Shown: positions 27,841-50,546, counted from the stretch's first letter. The stretch is 64,000 bases of DNA from Chionoecetes opilio (GCA_016584305.1 JACEEZ010016456.1:1-64000); one strand, 5' to 3'. Notes: a model not told the origin generated them from the letters alone. Numbers and translations are program-made.

Positions 27841-30244
27841 CCCTCCTCTCTTTCTCTCTCCCTCTCTCTCTCTCTTTACACACAAGTTTCGCGAGGGGTT
27901 ATCAGCTAAAAAAATAACTTAAAAACCTGGAGGGAAAAAATATATTGTTAGAGAGAGAGGAAAAGAGAGAGAGAGAGGAGGAGAGAGAGAAGAAAAGAGA
28001 GAGAGAGAGAGAGAGAAGAGAGGGGGAGAGAGGGGAAGAGAGGGGGAGGAGAAAAGAAGGAAAAGGAGAGGAGAGAGAAGGAAAAGGAGAGAGGGGGAGG
28101 GGAGAGAGGGAGAGAGAGAGAAATTGGGCCCCATCAGCTTTGTACCCCCGGGGAAAAGGAGGGGAATGGGAAGAAAAACAAGAAAAGAGGGAAGGGGCCC
28201 TGGAATTTAAAAAGGGGGTGTCGTGTGAGTTTGTGCCCTTTTTGTGCGGCGTGTGTGGGGGAGCGGGGAGAGAGAGAGAGAGGAGAGATGGAGAGAGAGA
28301 GGGGGAACGAAAGAAGAGAGAGAGAGAGAGGAGAGAGAGGGAAAAGGGGTTGGAAAAAAGAGAAACTAGGCGAAAAATGACCCAAGGGGGACAAAAGGAG
28401 AAAAAAAGGAGCAAGTCAGAAAAGTGGGAAAAAGGATGAATAGAGAAAAACTATGATGCAAATCTCGAGTGAAAATGAACAGAAAAAAAAGGGGTAAGAG
28501 ATAAAAAAGAGAGGGGAGAAAAGGATACCTGATGAGGGAAAATTTAAAGGGAAAAAAAGTGAGAGTATTCCCGTTTGTTTTTTTTAAAAGAGGGGAAAAG
28601 GGGGGGGGGGGGGGGGGGGGGGCTGGCCCCCCTTTCTGCTTAATGGGTTTATTTTTGATGCCAAAGGGGAAGGGAATACTACAATTCTTCTAAATTTCAC
28701 TGTATTTTTTATAGTTAACCCTAGTACCAGGGAAATATAGGGAAAAATTTTTAAACCCCGGACCTTAAAAATAGAAGGAAAATTTTTGCCTGTTAAAGAA
28801 AAAAAGACTATATAGAAAAATTACTTCTATAAAAATTTTAAAAAAAAGGGGGGGAATTATAAAAAAAAAAAAACTTTTCCGTAGTAACAGTATATCTTTT
28901 ATACTGATAAAAAATATATTTGCTACCGTAGATAAAAAGTAATGGGGCCAGGACCCAAATTTTTTTTTTGGGGGGCCCAGGGGCCCTTGGGGGCGGGGGG
29001 TTAATAGGGGGTTTCATTTTTCACCATGTTTCAGGGGGGGTTGGGGGGGGTTTTTGGGGTTTGGGTTTTTGGGTTTCCATCTTTTTTTGTCCTTTGTGGG
29101 CTTTTTAAAATTGGGCAAATTACAAAAAAATTTCAAAAAAAGGGGATCAACCCGGTTTTTTGGAAATCGCCAAAAACTAGTGTTTAAATTTTGAGTTGTC
29201 TTTTTTTTGGTGTCGTTCGCCCCCAAAAAAAAAAAAGCGTAGGGGAAATTTGAAAACCCTTTTTCTTGCAAAATACAAAACATAAAACAACGCTTTAAAC
29301 AGGGTAGATTATAAAGTTAGATAAAATCCCGGTATATCTTCAGTGGCACATAAAAAAACAGTAGTGAGGGGTTAATTCGTAATATTTGGCGGTGGCGAAA
29401 TCACTGCAGGGTTGGGGAAATTTACTGTTACTACGGTAGAAAAAATCACTAAAAAGGTAGGAAAGGGAAACCTTATAAAAACTTAAAGAATTTTATATTG
29501 TATTTTAATTATCAAAGGAAAAAAAAGCAAAAAAAAATATAGAAAGAGGATTATAAACCCTGAGATACTATTTAACCCCTTTAAAACCCCGAACGTTTGT
29601 TTCCCTTGTAATTTGGGGGACCGTAGATAACAGTAAAGGGCCCCCACCTGCAGTGAGTCGCCCCGCCGCAAAATATACGGAAAATTTTAGCATCACTACT
29701 GATTTTTAGTGCCACTGAAAAATGAACAAAAGTAGTTTTCATAATAAAGATAATTAAACCCGTTTTTAGCGTTGTTTTTTGCTTTTTCTGCAAGTTTTTA
29801 GACGGTTTTTAAAATTTTGCTGCGTATTTTTTTTCAACAGACGGCTTTTTTAACAGACGATTTTTTTATAGAAAGGAAAGATCTGTGCGTGAAGGGGGTT
29901 AAAGGGGGGGGGGGGGGGGGGAGGGAGAGAGAGAGAGAGAGAGAAGGGGAGAAGGAGAGGAGAGAGAGAGGGGGAGAGGAGAGAGAGGGAGAGGGAGAGA
30001 GAGAGAGAGAGAGAAAGGGGGGAGAGAGAGAGGGAGAGGGGGGGAGGGGGAAGGGGGAGGAGAGAGGAGAGAGAGAGGCAAAGGAAAGATCGGGGGGGGG
30101 AAGGGGTTAAAAATTTTAAACAGGACTTAGTGAGCAAAATTTTTTTTTTAAGTATAATTAAAAAAAATTCGTTCTGGAAATACTCGAATTTAAATTTTTA
30201 AAAAACAAAACAAACTTTGCATTTAATACCCAAAATATTTTAAT
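26440..30244. repeat. ~3.8-kb tandem unit, copy 2 (noisy)
   Basis: Repeats all landmarks of copy 1 in the same order: C-rich minisatellite 26760-27150, cttcagcccatttagc block 27243, CT/GA tracts 27800-28340, inverted MITE segments 28920-29830, and a GA tract at 29920-30080. Homopolymers are expanded throughout (for example a G run at 28602-28622). No gene. Confidence 0.85.
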
Positions 30245-31402
30245 AGACAAAAACAAAACAAAAAAAAAAAGAGAGAAATTGAGACAGATAAATGACATCA
30301 TAGCAAAAAATTTTAGGAAACAAAATAGTGATGATGAATAAATGGTAACAATAATAATGAAAGCTAAAAAAAGAAGAAGAGAGAAAATAATAAGGGGGAA
30401 TATGTAAAAAAAAAAACGAATTGATAAGAAATCTCTCCCACCAGAAGGCCTTCCACCAAACGCTGGGCAACTTGACATTTGGACTCATTACCAAACCAAA
30501 TAAACCAAAAAAGTTAACTATCTCCCTCCTCTGCCCCCCAGACCCCCCACCCTCCGGTTACACGACCTTTCGAGCGAATGACTTTTCCACCCCACACTTT
30601 CCTCTGCCCCCCAGACCCCACACCCTCCTCTGCCCCCCAGACCCCACACCCTCCTCTGCCCCCCACACTCCACACCTTCCTCTGCCCCCCAGACTCCACA
30701 CCTTCCTCTGCCCCCCAGACCCCACACCCTCCTCTGCCCCCCACACCCCACACCCTCCTCTGCCCCCAGACGCCACACCCTCACACCATCTTCTGATATA
30801 AATTCATGCGAAAATGGACAAACTTTCCATTTATATTTTCAAGGAAGCCGAAAAGGCAAAACATCAATGCACTTCAGCCCATTTAGCTGTTTTATACCCT
30901 CACTTTTGTTATATTTTTCCAAACGTTTTGACTTGATTATTAATGACATCAATTTATGAGTATCACGGGTCGTCAGGAGCGAGTCACATCGTGCGAGCGA
31001 GCATATCGTTGCCACAGTGCGAGGGTCAAAATGTTTTTCATTTAGCACCATGCTAATTAGATGCTTGTGAAGGGCATCCACCAAAACGGTCCCCAGGCCT
31101 CCCACATCCCTAATCCGGCACTGAACGGCAAACAGGCATATGTTGTAAACATAATAACAATAAAAGATATTCTATTTTTCACCTACGGTAAATCAGGTTT
31201 ATTTTTTCTCTCAATCAAAGGTATTATATTCTTTAACATGTGATTATTATATATTATATAATACGTTGTATACTTTTTCAATATTTTATGTTATTTTGTG
31301 AATGACTGTAACACGGTGAACGATGGTATTCATTTCTTGGCTACAACTTCCCTCGGTGATTCACATATGCAAACGATCATGATATTTTTTCTGGAGTAAT
31401 TT

Positions 31403-31507
<105 letters not shown>

Positions 31508-31568
31508 AGTGCGCGAGCGTTATCAGCTAAAGTAATAACTTAAACACCTGTAGAAAAATATATATTGT

Positions 31569-31703
<135 letters not shown>

Positions 31704-31822
31704 AATTGCCACATCAGCTTTGTACACGTGGAAGAGGAGGAGAATGGGAAGAAAAGCAAGAAAAGAGAAGGCCAGTGGAATGAATAGTGTGTGTGTGCGT
31801 GTGCGTGTGCGTGTGTGCGTGC

Positions 31823-31868
<46 letters not shown>

Positions 31869-31927
31869 AGAGGAGAGAAGAGAGAGAGAGAGAGAGGTGA
31901 AGAGAGAGAGGACGAGGAGAGAGAAGA

Positions 31928-32000
<73 letters not shown>

Positions 32001-32523
32001 TTGAAAATAGAGAGCTAGGCGAAAAATGACAAGGGCTACAGAGGAGAAAAAGAAGGAGTAAGTCAAGAAGAGTGGGAAAAAGGATGAATAGAGAAAGCTA
32101 TGCATGCAAATACTCGAGTGAAAATGAACAGAAAAATGGGTAAGAGATAGAAGAGAGAGAGAAAAGGATACATGATGAGGAAAAGTAAGGAAAAATAGTG
32201 AGAGTATACTGTAGTTTTTTTTAACGAGGCGAAAAGTGCTGCCCCCTTGCTGCTTACTGACTGATATTTGATGCCAGGAGAAGGGAATACTACACTTCTT
32301 CTAAATTTCAGCTGTATTTTATCATAGTTAACCCTAGTACCAGGTAAATATAGGGAAATTTTAAGCACGAGACCTTAAGATAGCATGGAATTTTAGCCTC
32401 GTTAAAGAAAATAGACTATAGTAGAAAAATTACTTCTATAAATTACTAAGAAAAGATGGAATTATAAAAAAAAAACTTACCGTAGATAACAGTATATCTT
32501 TTATACTGATAAACATATATTTG

Positions 32524-33006
32524 CTACCGTAGATAACAGTAAATGTCGCCAGGACAACATTTTTTTCTGTTTACAGCCGTGTGGTGGCGTTAATAGTTAC
32601 ATTTCTACATCCATGATTTCAGGACAGTTAGAAGGGGCTATCTGGAGAGTCTGTGTCATTTTGTGTCTTCATCTGTGTCATAGTAGGGCTATAAATGAAC
32701 AAATTACAAAAATATCTACAAAGTGGCTACCAACAGTAGAGTCGCCATCTAGTGTTTATTTACTGAGTGTCGTACCGCTGTCGTCGTCGCCCGAAAAAAA
32801 AATGCGTAGCGAAATTTGAAACCGTCTATACTTGCAGATACAAAGCATAAAACAACGCTGAAACAGGGTAGATTATACAGTTATGATATAAACTACTGTG
32901 TATCATCTTCAGTGGCACATAAAAATCAGTAGTGAGGCTATAATTCGTAATATTTGGCGGCTGGCGACATCACTGCAGGTGGCGACTTTACTGTTATCTA
33001 CGGTAG
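32524..33006 (+). mobile_element. 483-bp MITE 'M2', arm A
   Basis: Begins ctaccgtagataacagtaaa and ends with its reverse complement (tttactgttatctacggtag). It has no coding capacity. The interior includes ggacagttagaaggggctat and ggtagattatacagtt. The same element lies in opposite orientation at 33177-33658, and a diverged copy at 46486-47049. A further terminal-repeat-like start sits at 32475, suggesting a nested or duplicated end. Confidence 0.85.
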
Positions 33007-33137
33007 AAAGAATCACTAAAAGGTAGGAAAGAATCGCTTATAAAACTTAAAGAATTGTATATTGTATTTTTAATTATCATGAAAAATAGCAAATTAATAT
33101 AGAGAAGAAGATGGATATAAACGTGAGATACTATTAA

Positions 33138-33822
33138 CCCCTTGACACCCAGAACGTAATTTCCATTGTAATTTGGGTACCGTAGATAACAGTAAAGTCG
33201 CCACCTGCAGTGATGTCGCCAGCCGCAAAATATTACGAATTATAGCATCACTACTGATTTTTATGTGCCACTGAAGATGATACACAGTAGTTTATATAAT
33301 AACTGTATAATCTACCCTGTTTCAGCGTTGTTTTATGCTTTGTATCTGCAAGTATAGACGGTTTCAAATTTCGCTACGCGTATTTTTTTCGGGCGATGAC
33401 GACAGCGGTACGACACTCAGTAAATAAACACTAGATGGCGACTCTACTGTTGGGAGCCACTTTGTAGATATTTTTGTAATTTGTTCATTTATAGCCATAC
33501 TATGACACAGATGAAGACACAAAATGACACAGACTCTCCAGATAGCCCCTTCTAACTTTCCTGAAATCATGGATGTAGAAATGTAAGTATTAACGCCACC
33601 ACACGTCTGTAAACAGAAAAAAAAGTTGTCCTGGCGACTTTACTGTTATCTACGGTAGTACCATTAGACGATCTTTAGTGAATATAAGCAATATTTTATA
33701 GCTATGACCTGTTTAGCATCCTTGTCGACTAACTAATTTGGTATATTAAATAACTTTTCGTAATTTCATGGCTTACAACAGACGATTTTTTATTGCAAAG
33801 GAAAGATCTGTGCGTGAAGGGG
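33138..33822. mobile_element. TTAA-flanked MITE 'M1' split by M2
   Basis: Flanked by TTAA at 33134-33137 and 33823-33826, with CCCCTTGACACCCAGAAC at one end and GTGCGTGAAGGGG at the other. Removing the 482-bp M2 insertion leaves 203 bases, matching the uninterrupted 204-bp copy at 47170-47373. TTAA target duplications are typical of piggyBac-type transposons; the assignment rests on that and on the CCC-starting ends. Confidence 0.8.
33177..33658 (-). mobile_element. 482-bp MITE 'M2', arm B, inserted in M1
   Basis: Reverse-complement copy of 32524-33006 along its whole length. It interrupts M1 at the sequence gggtacc. The bases gtac occur on both sides of the insertion, consistent with a short target duplication. 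The same insertion, truncated to ~200 bases, appears in tandem-unit copies 1 (about 25790-25985) and 2 (about 29615-29830). Confidence 0.85.
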
Positions 33823-33835
33823 TTAAGGGGGGGGG

Positions 33836-33915
<80 letters not shown>

Positions 33916-34279
33916 AAAGGAAAGATCTGGGCGTGAAGGGGTTAACATTAAATCAGGACTTAGATGAGCAAATTTTTTTTTAAGTATAATTAAAATAAAT
34001 ATCGTTCTGGTAAATACTCGAATTAAACTTTGTAATTAAACTTAAACAAACTTAGCATTTTAACTATTCCTCAAATATATGTTTAATAGACAAAAACAAA
34101 ACAAAAATAAATGCAGAGAATTAGAGACAGATAAATGACATTATAGCAAAAATAATTATAGGAATACAAAATAGTGCATGATGAATAAATGGTAACAATA
34201 ATAATGATGATGCTAAAGAAGAAGAAGACGAGATAAATAATAATGGATGAATATATAAAAAAAACAACGAATTGATAAG

Positions 34280-34314
<35 letters not shown>

Positions 34315-34426
34315 TTATCACAAGCCACACAACACAGATAAGACACACACATACAGAATGAGAGAAAGAGAGAGAGAGAGAGAGAGAGGGGGGTAGAGAG
34401 AGACAGAGGGAGGGAGGGAAGGGGGG

Positions 34427-34567
<141 letters not shown>

Positions 34568-34600
34568 AGAAAGGGGGGTAGAGGTAACAGGTTTGAAGCC

Positions 34601-34608
34601 TTTATAAG
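34601..34608 (+). promoter_or_regulatory. TATA-like box of the Cys-rich gene
   Basis: TTTATAAG lies 48 bases before the ATG at 34656. A start site ~25-30 bases downstream would leave a 5' leader of about 20-25 bases. No initiator consensus is obvious. Confidence 0.5.
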
Positions 34609-34655
34609 CTGCACACACCTGTACCACCACCACCACTACCCGCACATCTGTCGAC

Positions 34656-44061
<9,406 letters not shown>

Positions 44062-44149
44062 AGGCGTTCTAGTTATATTTTTGAACTAGTTTTAATAATT
44101 TTTTTTGTGTGTGATGTGGGAGAGATAGTGTGTGTGTGTGTGTGATTTT

Positions 44150-44150
44150 C

Positions 44151-44206
<56 letters not shown>

Positions 44207-44302
44207 TTCCCTATCTGTTTCTTTTATTGCCTCCCTCCTACCTGTCTTTGATCTCTCCTTCCATTCATCTCACTCCCTTCTTTATCCTCTTCTCCCTTCT
44301 TT

Positions 44303-44388
<86 letters not shown>

Positions 44389-44554
44389 CCCCTTCCATTC
44401 TTCATTTTTGTCATTGCATTCTTTTCTCTTCTCTGTTTTCATCCACTTTTACTTTCAACATTTCCTTTCCATCTGATTATCTTGCATTCCTTATTCCCTG
44501 GTTATTCATTTTCCCTTTTTATTAACTTTCATTCACTGTTTTTAATTACTATCT

Positions 44555-44645
<91 letters not shown>
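44150..44645. repeat. (CT)n and (TG)n microsatellites downstream of the gene
   Basis: (CT)n at 44152-44203 and 44309-44384, (TG)n at 44560-44645, separated by CT- and T-rich DNA. Confidence 0.95.
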
Positions 44646-44647
<2 letters not shown>

Positions 44648-44759
44648 TTTGGTGCATTGAATAGCAGGGTTTTTTTTTCATTACTATTTGTAGATTTTAA
44701 GTATATATAACCATCCAAAGTCCACAAATAGATTAGGATTTTATGCATTAGTGTGTATT

Positions 44760-44850
44760 ATGGGGGGAAAAGGGGGAGGGGGGAGGGGAGAAATAGTGGG
44801 GAGGGGGAAGGGGGATAATGATAGTAGGGAGGAGGGGAGGGAAACAGGTG
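44760..44850. repeat. G-rich purine tract
   Basis: Many runs of three or more Gs (ggggagggggaaggggg-like) on the plus strand, able in principle to form G-quadruplexes. Confidence 0.7.
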
Positions 44851-44957
44851 AAAAGTAATTACTATTTTACCTGTAACTAATGGGTGGCTTAGTCTTAGAT
44901 TTACCTGGGAAACAGCAAACCTTGATTACGTAATACATCAATTATTTCTTTTTTTAC

Positions 44958-45300
44958 AGGTGTCCTAAAAATGTTCTTCTGTTCTTTACCATGTCCTAAA
45001 AATGTTCTTCTGTTCTTTACTATGTCCTAAAATGTTCTTCTGTTCTTTACTATGTCCTAAAAATGTTCTTCTGTTCTTTACTATGTCCTAAAAATGTTCT
45101 TCTGTTCTTTACTATGTCCTAAAAAAAATTATGTTCTTTACTATGTCCTAAAAATGTTCTTCTGTTCTTTACTATGTCCTAAAAATGTTCTTCTGTTCTT
45201 TACTATGTCCTAAAAATGTTCTGTTCTTTACTATGTCCTAAAAATGTTCTTCTGTTCTTTACCATGTCCTAAAATGGTCTGTTCTTTACCATGTGTTCTT
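44958..45300. repeat. 31-bp minisatellite, ~11 copies
   Basis: Unit starts tgtcctaaaaatgttcttct and ends gttctttacta. Several copies are shortened. It begins right after a ttttttacag acceptor-like site. Confidence 0.95.
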
Positions 45301-45928
45301 GAATATTCTCAGGTGTAATTTTTTTTGTCTATAATGTTATAATGAATTGTTTAAGTATGACATTTATAGCTGTGATATGACAGTGACAACAATAGATATG
45401 ACACCTGTAGACATGACAATACTATGATATGACACTGATATGACAATGACATGACACAGTGACAGCAACATCATCATCATCATCATCAGCCTAGAGCAAG
45501 AAGTGCAAGATTCCTCCAAAACCTTATTTACTTTTCTTTCTTACATTCTTGCATTCTTTTTCTGCTGCAGGTTCAGGTAAGTAAATGTTGCTAATTATTA
45601 AACACATTACTGATTAACTTATGCATTCCATTGTCATTCCAGTTATTCCAGACCTATTCCAGTCATTACAGATTAATTCCAGATTCATTCCAGAGCTATT
45701 CCAATGATTCCAGACCTATTCCAGATTAATTCCATAATCATTCCTGTGTCAATTCCCTAGCCATTCCAGTCATTCTACATTTCTTCTAGTCATTCCAGAT
45801 TATTTATAGTAATTCCAGAGTAATTCCAGCCATTTCAGAGTCATTCGTCATTCATTTTAGCCATTCCAGATTAATTCCAGTCATTCCAAAGTTATTCCAG
45901 ATTTATTCCAGCTACCGAGACTGTCCTC

Positions 45929-45960
<32 letters not shown>

Positions 45961-46485
45961 CTATAACAACAACAAGATGATGAAGGGAAAAAAAGATTAA
46001 GGAGATGAAGAAGACAAAGAAGATATTGACGATGAGTTTCCTTGACATGTCACAAAAGTTTACTATATAATGCACTTTGCCATGTGTGATGTTGAGGTTA
46101 ATTCCCACAACAATACTAATTACCGCAAAAAAAGCATCACATCTTTTTTCTTAGTACTGTTAATGGTCACAAAAAATTAATTAACCAACATGTATAGAAA
46201 GCAAACATTTTCATTTCTTATTGAAGTTAAAAGTTGTTTATTCGATTTTTGTTGAAGTTACTATGTATATAAAAAAAAATTAAGTGTTATTATTAAGTCT
46301 TTCTAAATCTAGGACTTTATTGAAATATTTGTATTCCTTTGAAAATAGATCAACAGTTCATAATGCCAAGATTTTTTTATTCAAACCTTAATAGTACAAA
46401 CTTTTTTCACACAAAAAATCACCATAGGTAGAATGTTGTATTGTGTAAAGAAAGTAGAAATATGTAGATTGTATTAACTACTGTA
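45301..46485. other. Intergenic with degenerate ATTCCA repeats
   Basis: 45600-45910 is packed with attccag/attccaga words in irregular spacing. 45928-45972 is (CAA)n. 45470-45485 is (ATC)n. The remainder is AT-rich. No gene. Confidence 0.7.
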
Positions 46486-47049
46486 GATAACACTATAGTC
46501 GCCACCTGCACTAATGTCGCCAGGCGCTATATATTACGAATTATAGCATCACTACTGATGTGTATGTGCCACTGAAGATGATACACAGTAGTTTATATAA
46601 AAAAAGACTGTATAATCTACCCTGTTTCAGTGTTGTTTTATGCTTTGTTTGTATCTGCAAGTATATACGGTTTCAAATTTTGCTACCCGTTTTTTTTCGG
46701 CCAACGACAGATAGCAGCTAATCACCTTTCGGGCGGGAGGACATAAACACTAGCTGGCGACCTTAGTGTAGCCGTTACCAAGGTCGCCACTCGGGTGATA
46801 TTTTGGTAATTTGTTCATTTATAGCCATAATTGACACAGATGAAGACATAAAATGACACACTCTCCAGATAGCCCCTTCTAACTTTCCTGAAATCATGGA
46901 TGTAGAAATGTAAGTATGAACGCCACCTGACGTCTGTACATCGAAAAGAAACTTTATTGTCCTGGCGACTTAAGTGTTATCGCCACCAAACGTCTGTAAA
47001 TCGAAAAGAAACATTATTGTCTTGGCGACTTTAGTGTTATCTACGGTAC
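46486..47049. mobile_element. MITE 'M2', diverged copy
   Basis: Same orientation as arm B: starts ctgtagataacactatagtc and ends gactttagtgttatctacgg. Shares gcatcactactgat, ggtttcaaattt, gacacagatgaagaca and cagatagccccttctaactt. Near the right end a ~60-base piece (gccacc...gtctgta...cgaaaagaaac) is duplicated (46921-46980 and 46981-47040). Confidence 0.85.
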
Positions 47050-47169
47050 CGCAAACACACATGAAACGCACTCTGGATGCATATTTTCATCTTTACTTTC
47101 TTATATTATATTTCCTTCCTTCCTTCCTTCTCCCTTTATTATTTCTCTCTTCCTTCATTCCTTTTTCAA

Positions 47170-47373
47170 CCCCTTCACGTCCAGATCTTTCCTTTGCTAT
47201 ATAAAATCGTCTGTTGTTAGCTATAAAATTACGAAAAGTAACTAAATATACCAAATTAAATAGTGGATAAGGATACTAAACAGGTCAGATCTATAAAATA
47301 TTGCTCACAGTCACTACAAATCGTCTAATGGCACCCAAATTACAATTGAAATTACGTTCTGGGCGTGAAGGGG
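47170..47373. mobile_element. MITE 'M1', complete 204-bp copy
   Basis: Terminal repeats ccccttcacgtccaga and tctgggcgtgaagggg (inverted). Followed by TTAA (47374-47377); preceded by TCAA, a one-base variant of TTAA. Non-coding. It defines the empty form of the split copy at 33138-33822. Confidence 0.85.
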
Positions 47374-47377
47374 TTAA

Positions 47378-48012
47378 GAGTACAAATACCGATCTAACTA
47401 ACTATAAAAACCCCACACACTGACACACATACTCACCAGTCTTGTCCAGGAATGTGAACTGTAGGCAACCACCATCACCTTCCCACTCTGCTCATCATTC
47501 TGGCAAACTTTTCAATATTTCCTGTTTCCTGTTAAATACCTGTAAATAGAAGAAAAATAGTTCTTCACTAAGGAACCTCGTAAAACAACTGCGAAAATGG
47601 TGTTCAATGCTTTGGTTCTTGAGGAAAATGCCACCATGGGAAATAGGGACATTGCTATATGTGCTTCTTTGTGAGGTTAAAAATACCGCTAAACAAACTA
47701 CTAATGTTTTGTAAATGCTGAAAACACCTTTTTTTTAAGTGTGAGTAGTTCTTTATACAGGAACTTTTACAGGAACTACCACGTGTAGGTCTCACGGCCT
47801 CTTGTAGCTTCCTTATTTTCTTATGTTGTTATATTCTTATCTGCATTGCACCGTTAGTTAAGATGTACAAGTGCTATATTAGTTCGAAGATTTGCCAATA
47901 GTTTTGTTTTATTATTCTGGACATTTTTTCGTATTTAATTTCTATCTTTAAAGTTTCCTTGCATTTTGTAGCTTGTGAATTTTACAGGTGGTTCAATTCT
48001 ACAGGTCGTTAG
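47378..48012. other. Intergenic, no gene recognised
   Basis: Contains a block caggaactaccacgtgtagg ... cggcctcttgtagcttcctt (47770-47812) that recurs beside the foldback at 50.5 kb and looks like the end of a dispersed repeat. No coding frame of note. Confidence 0.5.
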
Positions 48013-48020
48013 ATTGTGCG

Positions 48021-48447
<427 letters not shown>

Positions 48448-48455
48448 ATTGTGCG

Positions 48456-48975
48456 ACTATAGTTAGTTAGCTTTGTTCAAAGGTTACCGATAAAAGACTG
48501 ACATAAGTGGAGGAATAAGATACAAACTCAATCTTTGTCTGTCTGCCAACCTGTACACTTAGCTACGCATAAACACGTACTACTCTCTAACGATTCCATG
48601 ACGAACTATTCCATTACCATTACCGAATTTTTCAGTTTAGGGCATGCCGCGATTTGCAGTCAACTATATCATGAAGGCACAAATTAAGGGACCCTCTCTC
48701 GAAACGTAGGAGTGAAGGGCATTCAAAAAGTAAACCTAACCCATTATAACCACCCATAATATCTTGATAAGAGCCAAGACCCAGATAATGGTAACAAAAA
48801 AAGACCCCCACGAAGGGATGTTCTCAGCCGTAATAAAACCCAGAAAAGGCACCCGCGACAACTTTCCCAAGGAGGAGCAAAGGAATATAGTACTGGTACT
48901 ATAAAATGTAGGTACATTTTCGTTAGTGGGCATCCACCGATTTCGAGGCCGAAACTTAGTTTTCCTGAATAGTTT
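48456..48975. other. Intergenic, no gene recognised
   Basis: Mixed DNA. An 89-codon minus-strand open frame (48736-49005) has no recognisable domain and overlaps the foldback. Confidence 0.5.
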
Positions 48976-48977
48976 TG

Positions 48978-49266
48978 AGGTAAATCTTAAGAACAAAGGC
49001 TCCACCCCCTATCTTCTTCTTATAGCCAACAAGCTTGGGGATATAGTGGGGAAACCGGGGTTTTTGGGTGGGGGAGTACACACATAAGGGAAATATGGCC
49101 CCCCACAAAAAAATACCTAAACTAGGGAAATTTCCCTAGTTTATATACTTTATCGGGGCCATATTTCCCTTATGTGTGCTCACCCACCCAAAAACCCGGG
49201 TTTCCACCATGTCCCCAAGCTTGCTGGCTAGAAGAAGATAGGAGGTTGAGCCTTTATTCTAAAGAT
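48978..49266. repeat. Foldback element, arms ~145 bp, almost no loop
   Basis: Left arm includes aaaggctccaccccctatct, aagcttggggatatagtggg and taagggaaatatggcccc. The right arm carries their reverse complements in mirror order (gggccatatttcccttatg, tgtccccaagcttg, gataggaggttgagcctt). The centre is at about 49122 (ctaaactagggaaatttccc). A related sequence (aagcttgggaacctgtggga) lies at 58579. Confidence 0.85.
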
Positions 49267-50026
49267 GACAAAACTCTACAGACCTAACCTAGCACCCCTC
49301 CTCGAGCCCCTCGTGCTGTGCACTAACCTAACCTAACCTAACCTAACGTTGGGGGGACTCCGCCCAACCTCGACCCCCCCGTGCTGTGCACTAACCTAAC
49401 CTCATCTAACCTAACTTAGTTTTTCTCAAGAACCTGCAATTAAATATCGGCCATGTAGGCAAAGTAAGGATCGGCACTCATTAAAATCTAAACAGATGTG
49501 TTAAGGACAGTAAGTATAATACGTAGAGCCAACATTTGGGTCAGCTAAGCGTGGAGCCCTTGTTCTTAAGATTTTCCCCGGCCCGCCCAGACCTTGGTTG
49601 CTCTGCTTCGCACTGCCGTATTGATAATTTTCTTTTTCTCTTGATAATTATCATCTGTTGCTAAACCAAACCCTACCTCTAACCTAACCTAACCTAATCT
49701 GATTTAACCTAACTTACCCGTTTTGGGGTGAAATAAACCGTAATTTCGGTAGTACATGTAACGCCATTAAGATTCAATTGCGCCATGGGAAATGGAGTTC
49801 GATAGACTCAGAATGAATAAATCTACACGATGATGTGGGTAAGAATCCTAGCACTTTTGAAAGCCCACTTCCGAAATAATACCCAAAAACTATAGGTTGA
49901 AACAGAACCCCAGCACCGTTCCAAGCACCTCCTTTGCCTCCTTTCTCTTCACTTTTCCTCCTGAGGCTCTACGGTAAAAGATCCTTGAATGACACAAATT
50001 GACCTAAATGCCTTGTTTAATCTACC
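49267..50026. other. Intergenic with short (CCTAA)n runs
   Basis: Short CCTAA runs at 49324-49347 and 49678-49697 (complement of the arthropod TTAGG repeat), too short to be a telomere. No gene. Confidence 0.6.
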
Positions 50027-50546
50027 GGTCTACCGGCCTCTTGTAGCTTCTTATGTTCGTATTAGACTCTTAGACACTGCTTTTAATGGTGTTGCAGTGG
50101 CAGTGAAGACACTTGTTGTATCTGCCTCCCTTCATACCGCGCTGTACACAAGGTAAACACGCAACAGATTTATAGATTGTTCATTTTGGTTGTTTCTATG
50201 GAGCCTTTCTTACCAAAAAAGCTTTTGCTTGTAACTTAACCCCATCCCCCCATCGAAGCTTTAACACTTCATTATGCTTGACCTAACAGTATTTCACAAT
50301 TATTGTAACAAAGTATGAGGTGGCAAACAGCAGTTAAGTTACAAGCAAAAGCTTTTTTGGTAAGAAAGGCTCCATAGAAACAACCAAAATGAACAATCTA
50401 TAAATCTGTTGCGTGTTTACCTTGTGTACAGCGCGGTATGAAGGGAGGCAGATACAACAAGTGTCTTCACTGCCACTGCAACACCATTAAAAGCAGTGTC
50501 TAAGAGTCTAATACGAACATAAGAAGCTACAAGAGGCCGGTAGACC
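50027..50546. repeat. Near-perfect 214-bp inverted repeat, 92-bp loop
   Basis: Arms 50027-50240 and 50333-50546 are reverse complements along their full length by eye (for example tgttgtatctgcctcccttc and gaagggaggcagatacaaca). The loop is 50241-50332. No open frame. The outer end is linked to a ctacacgtggtagttcctgt block also found near 47.77 kb. Confidence 0.9.

Noticed and set aside
48736..49005. 89-codon minus-strand frame with a hydrophobic end
   Set aside because: Overlaps the foldback and has no recognisable homology.
49320..49347. Telomere
   Set aside because: Only about five CCTAA copies, internal to the sequence.
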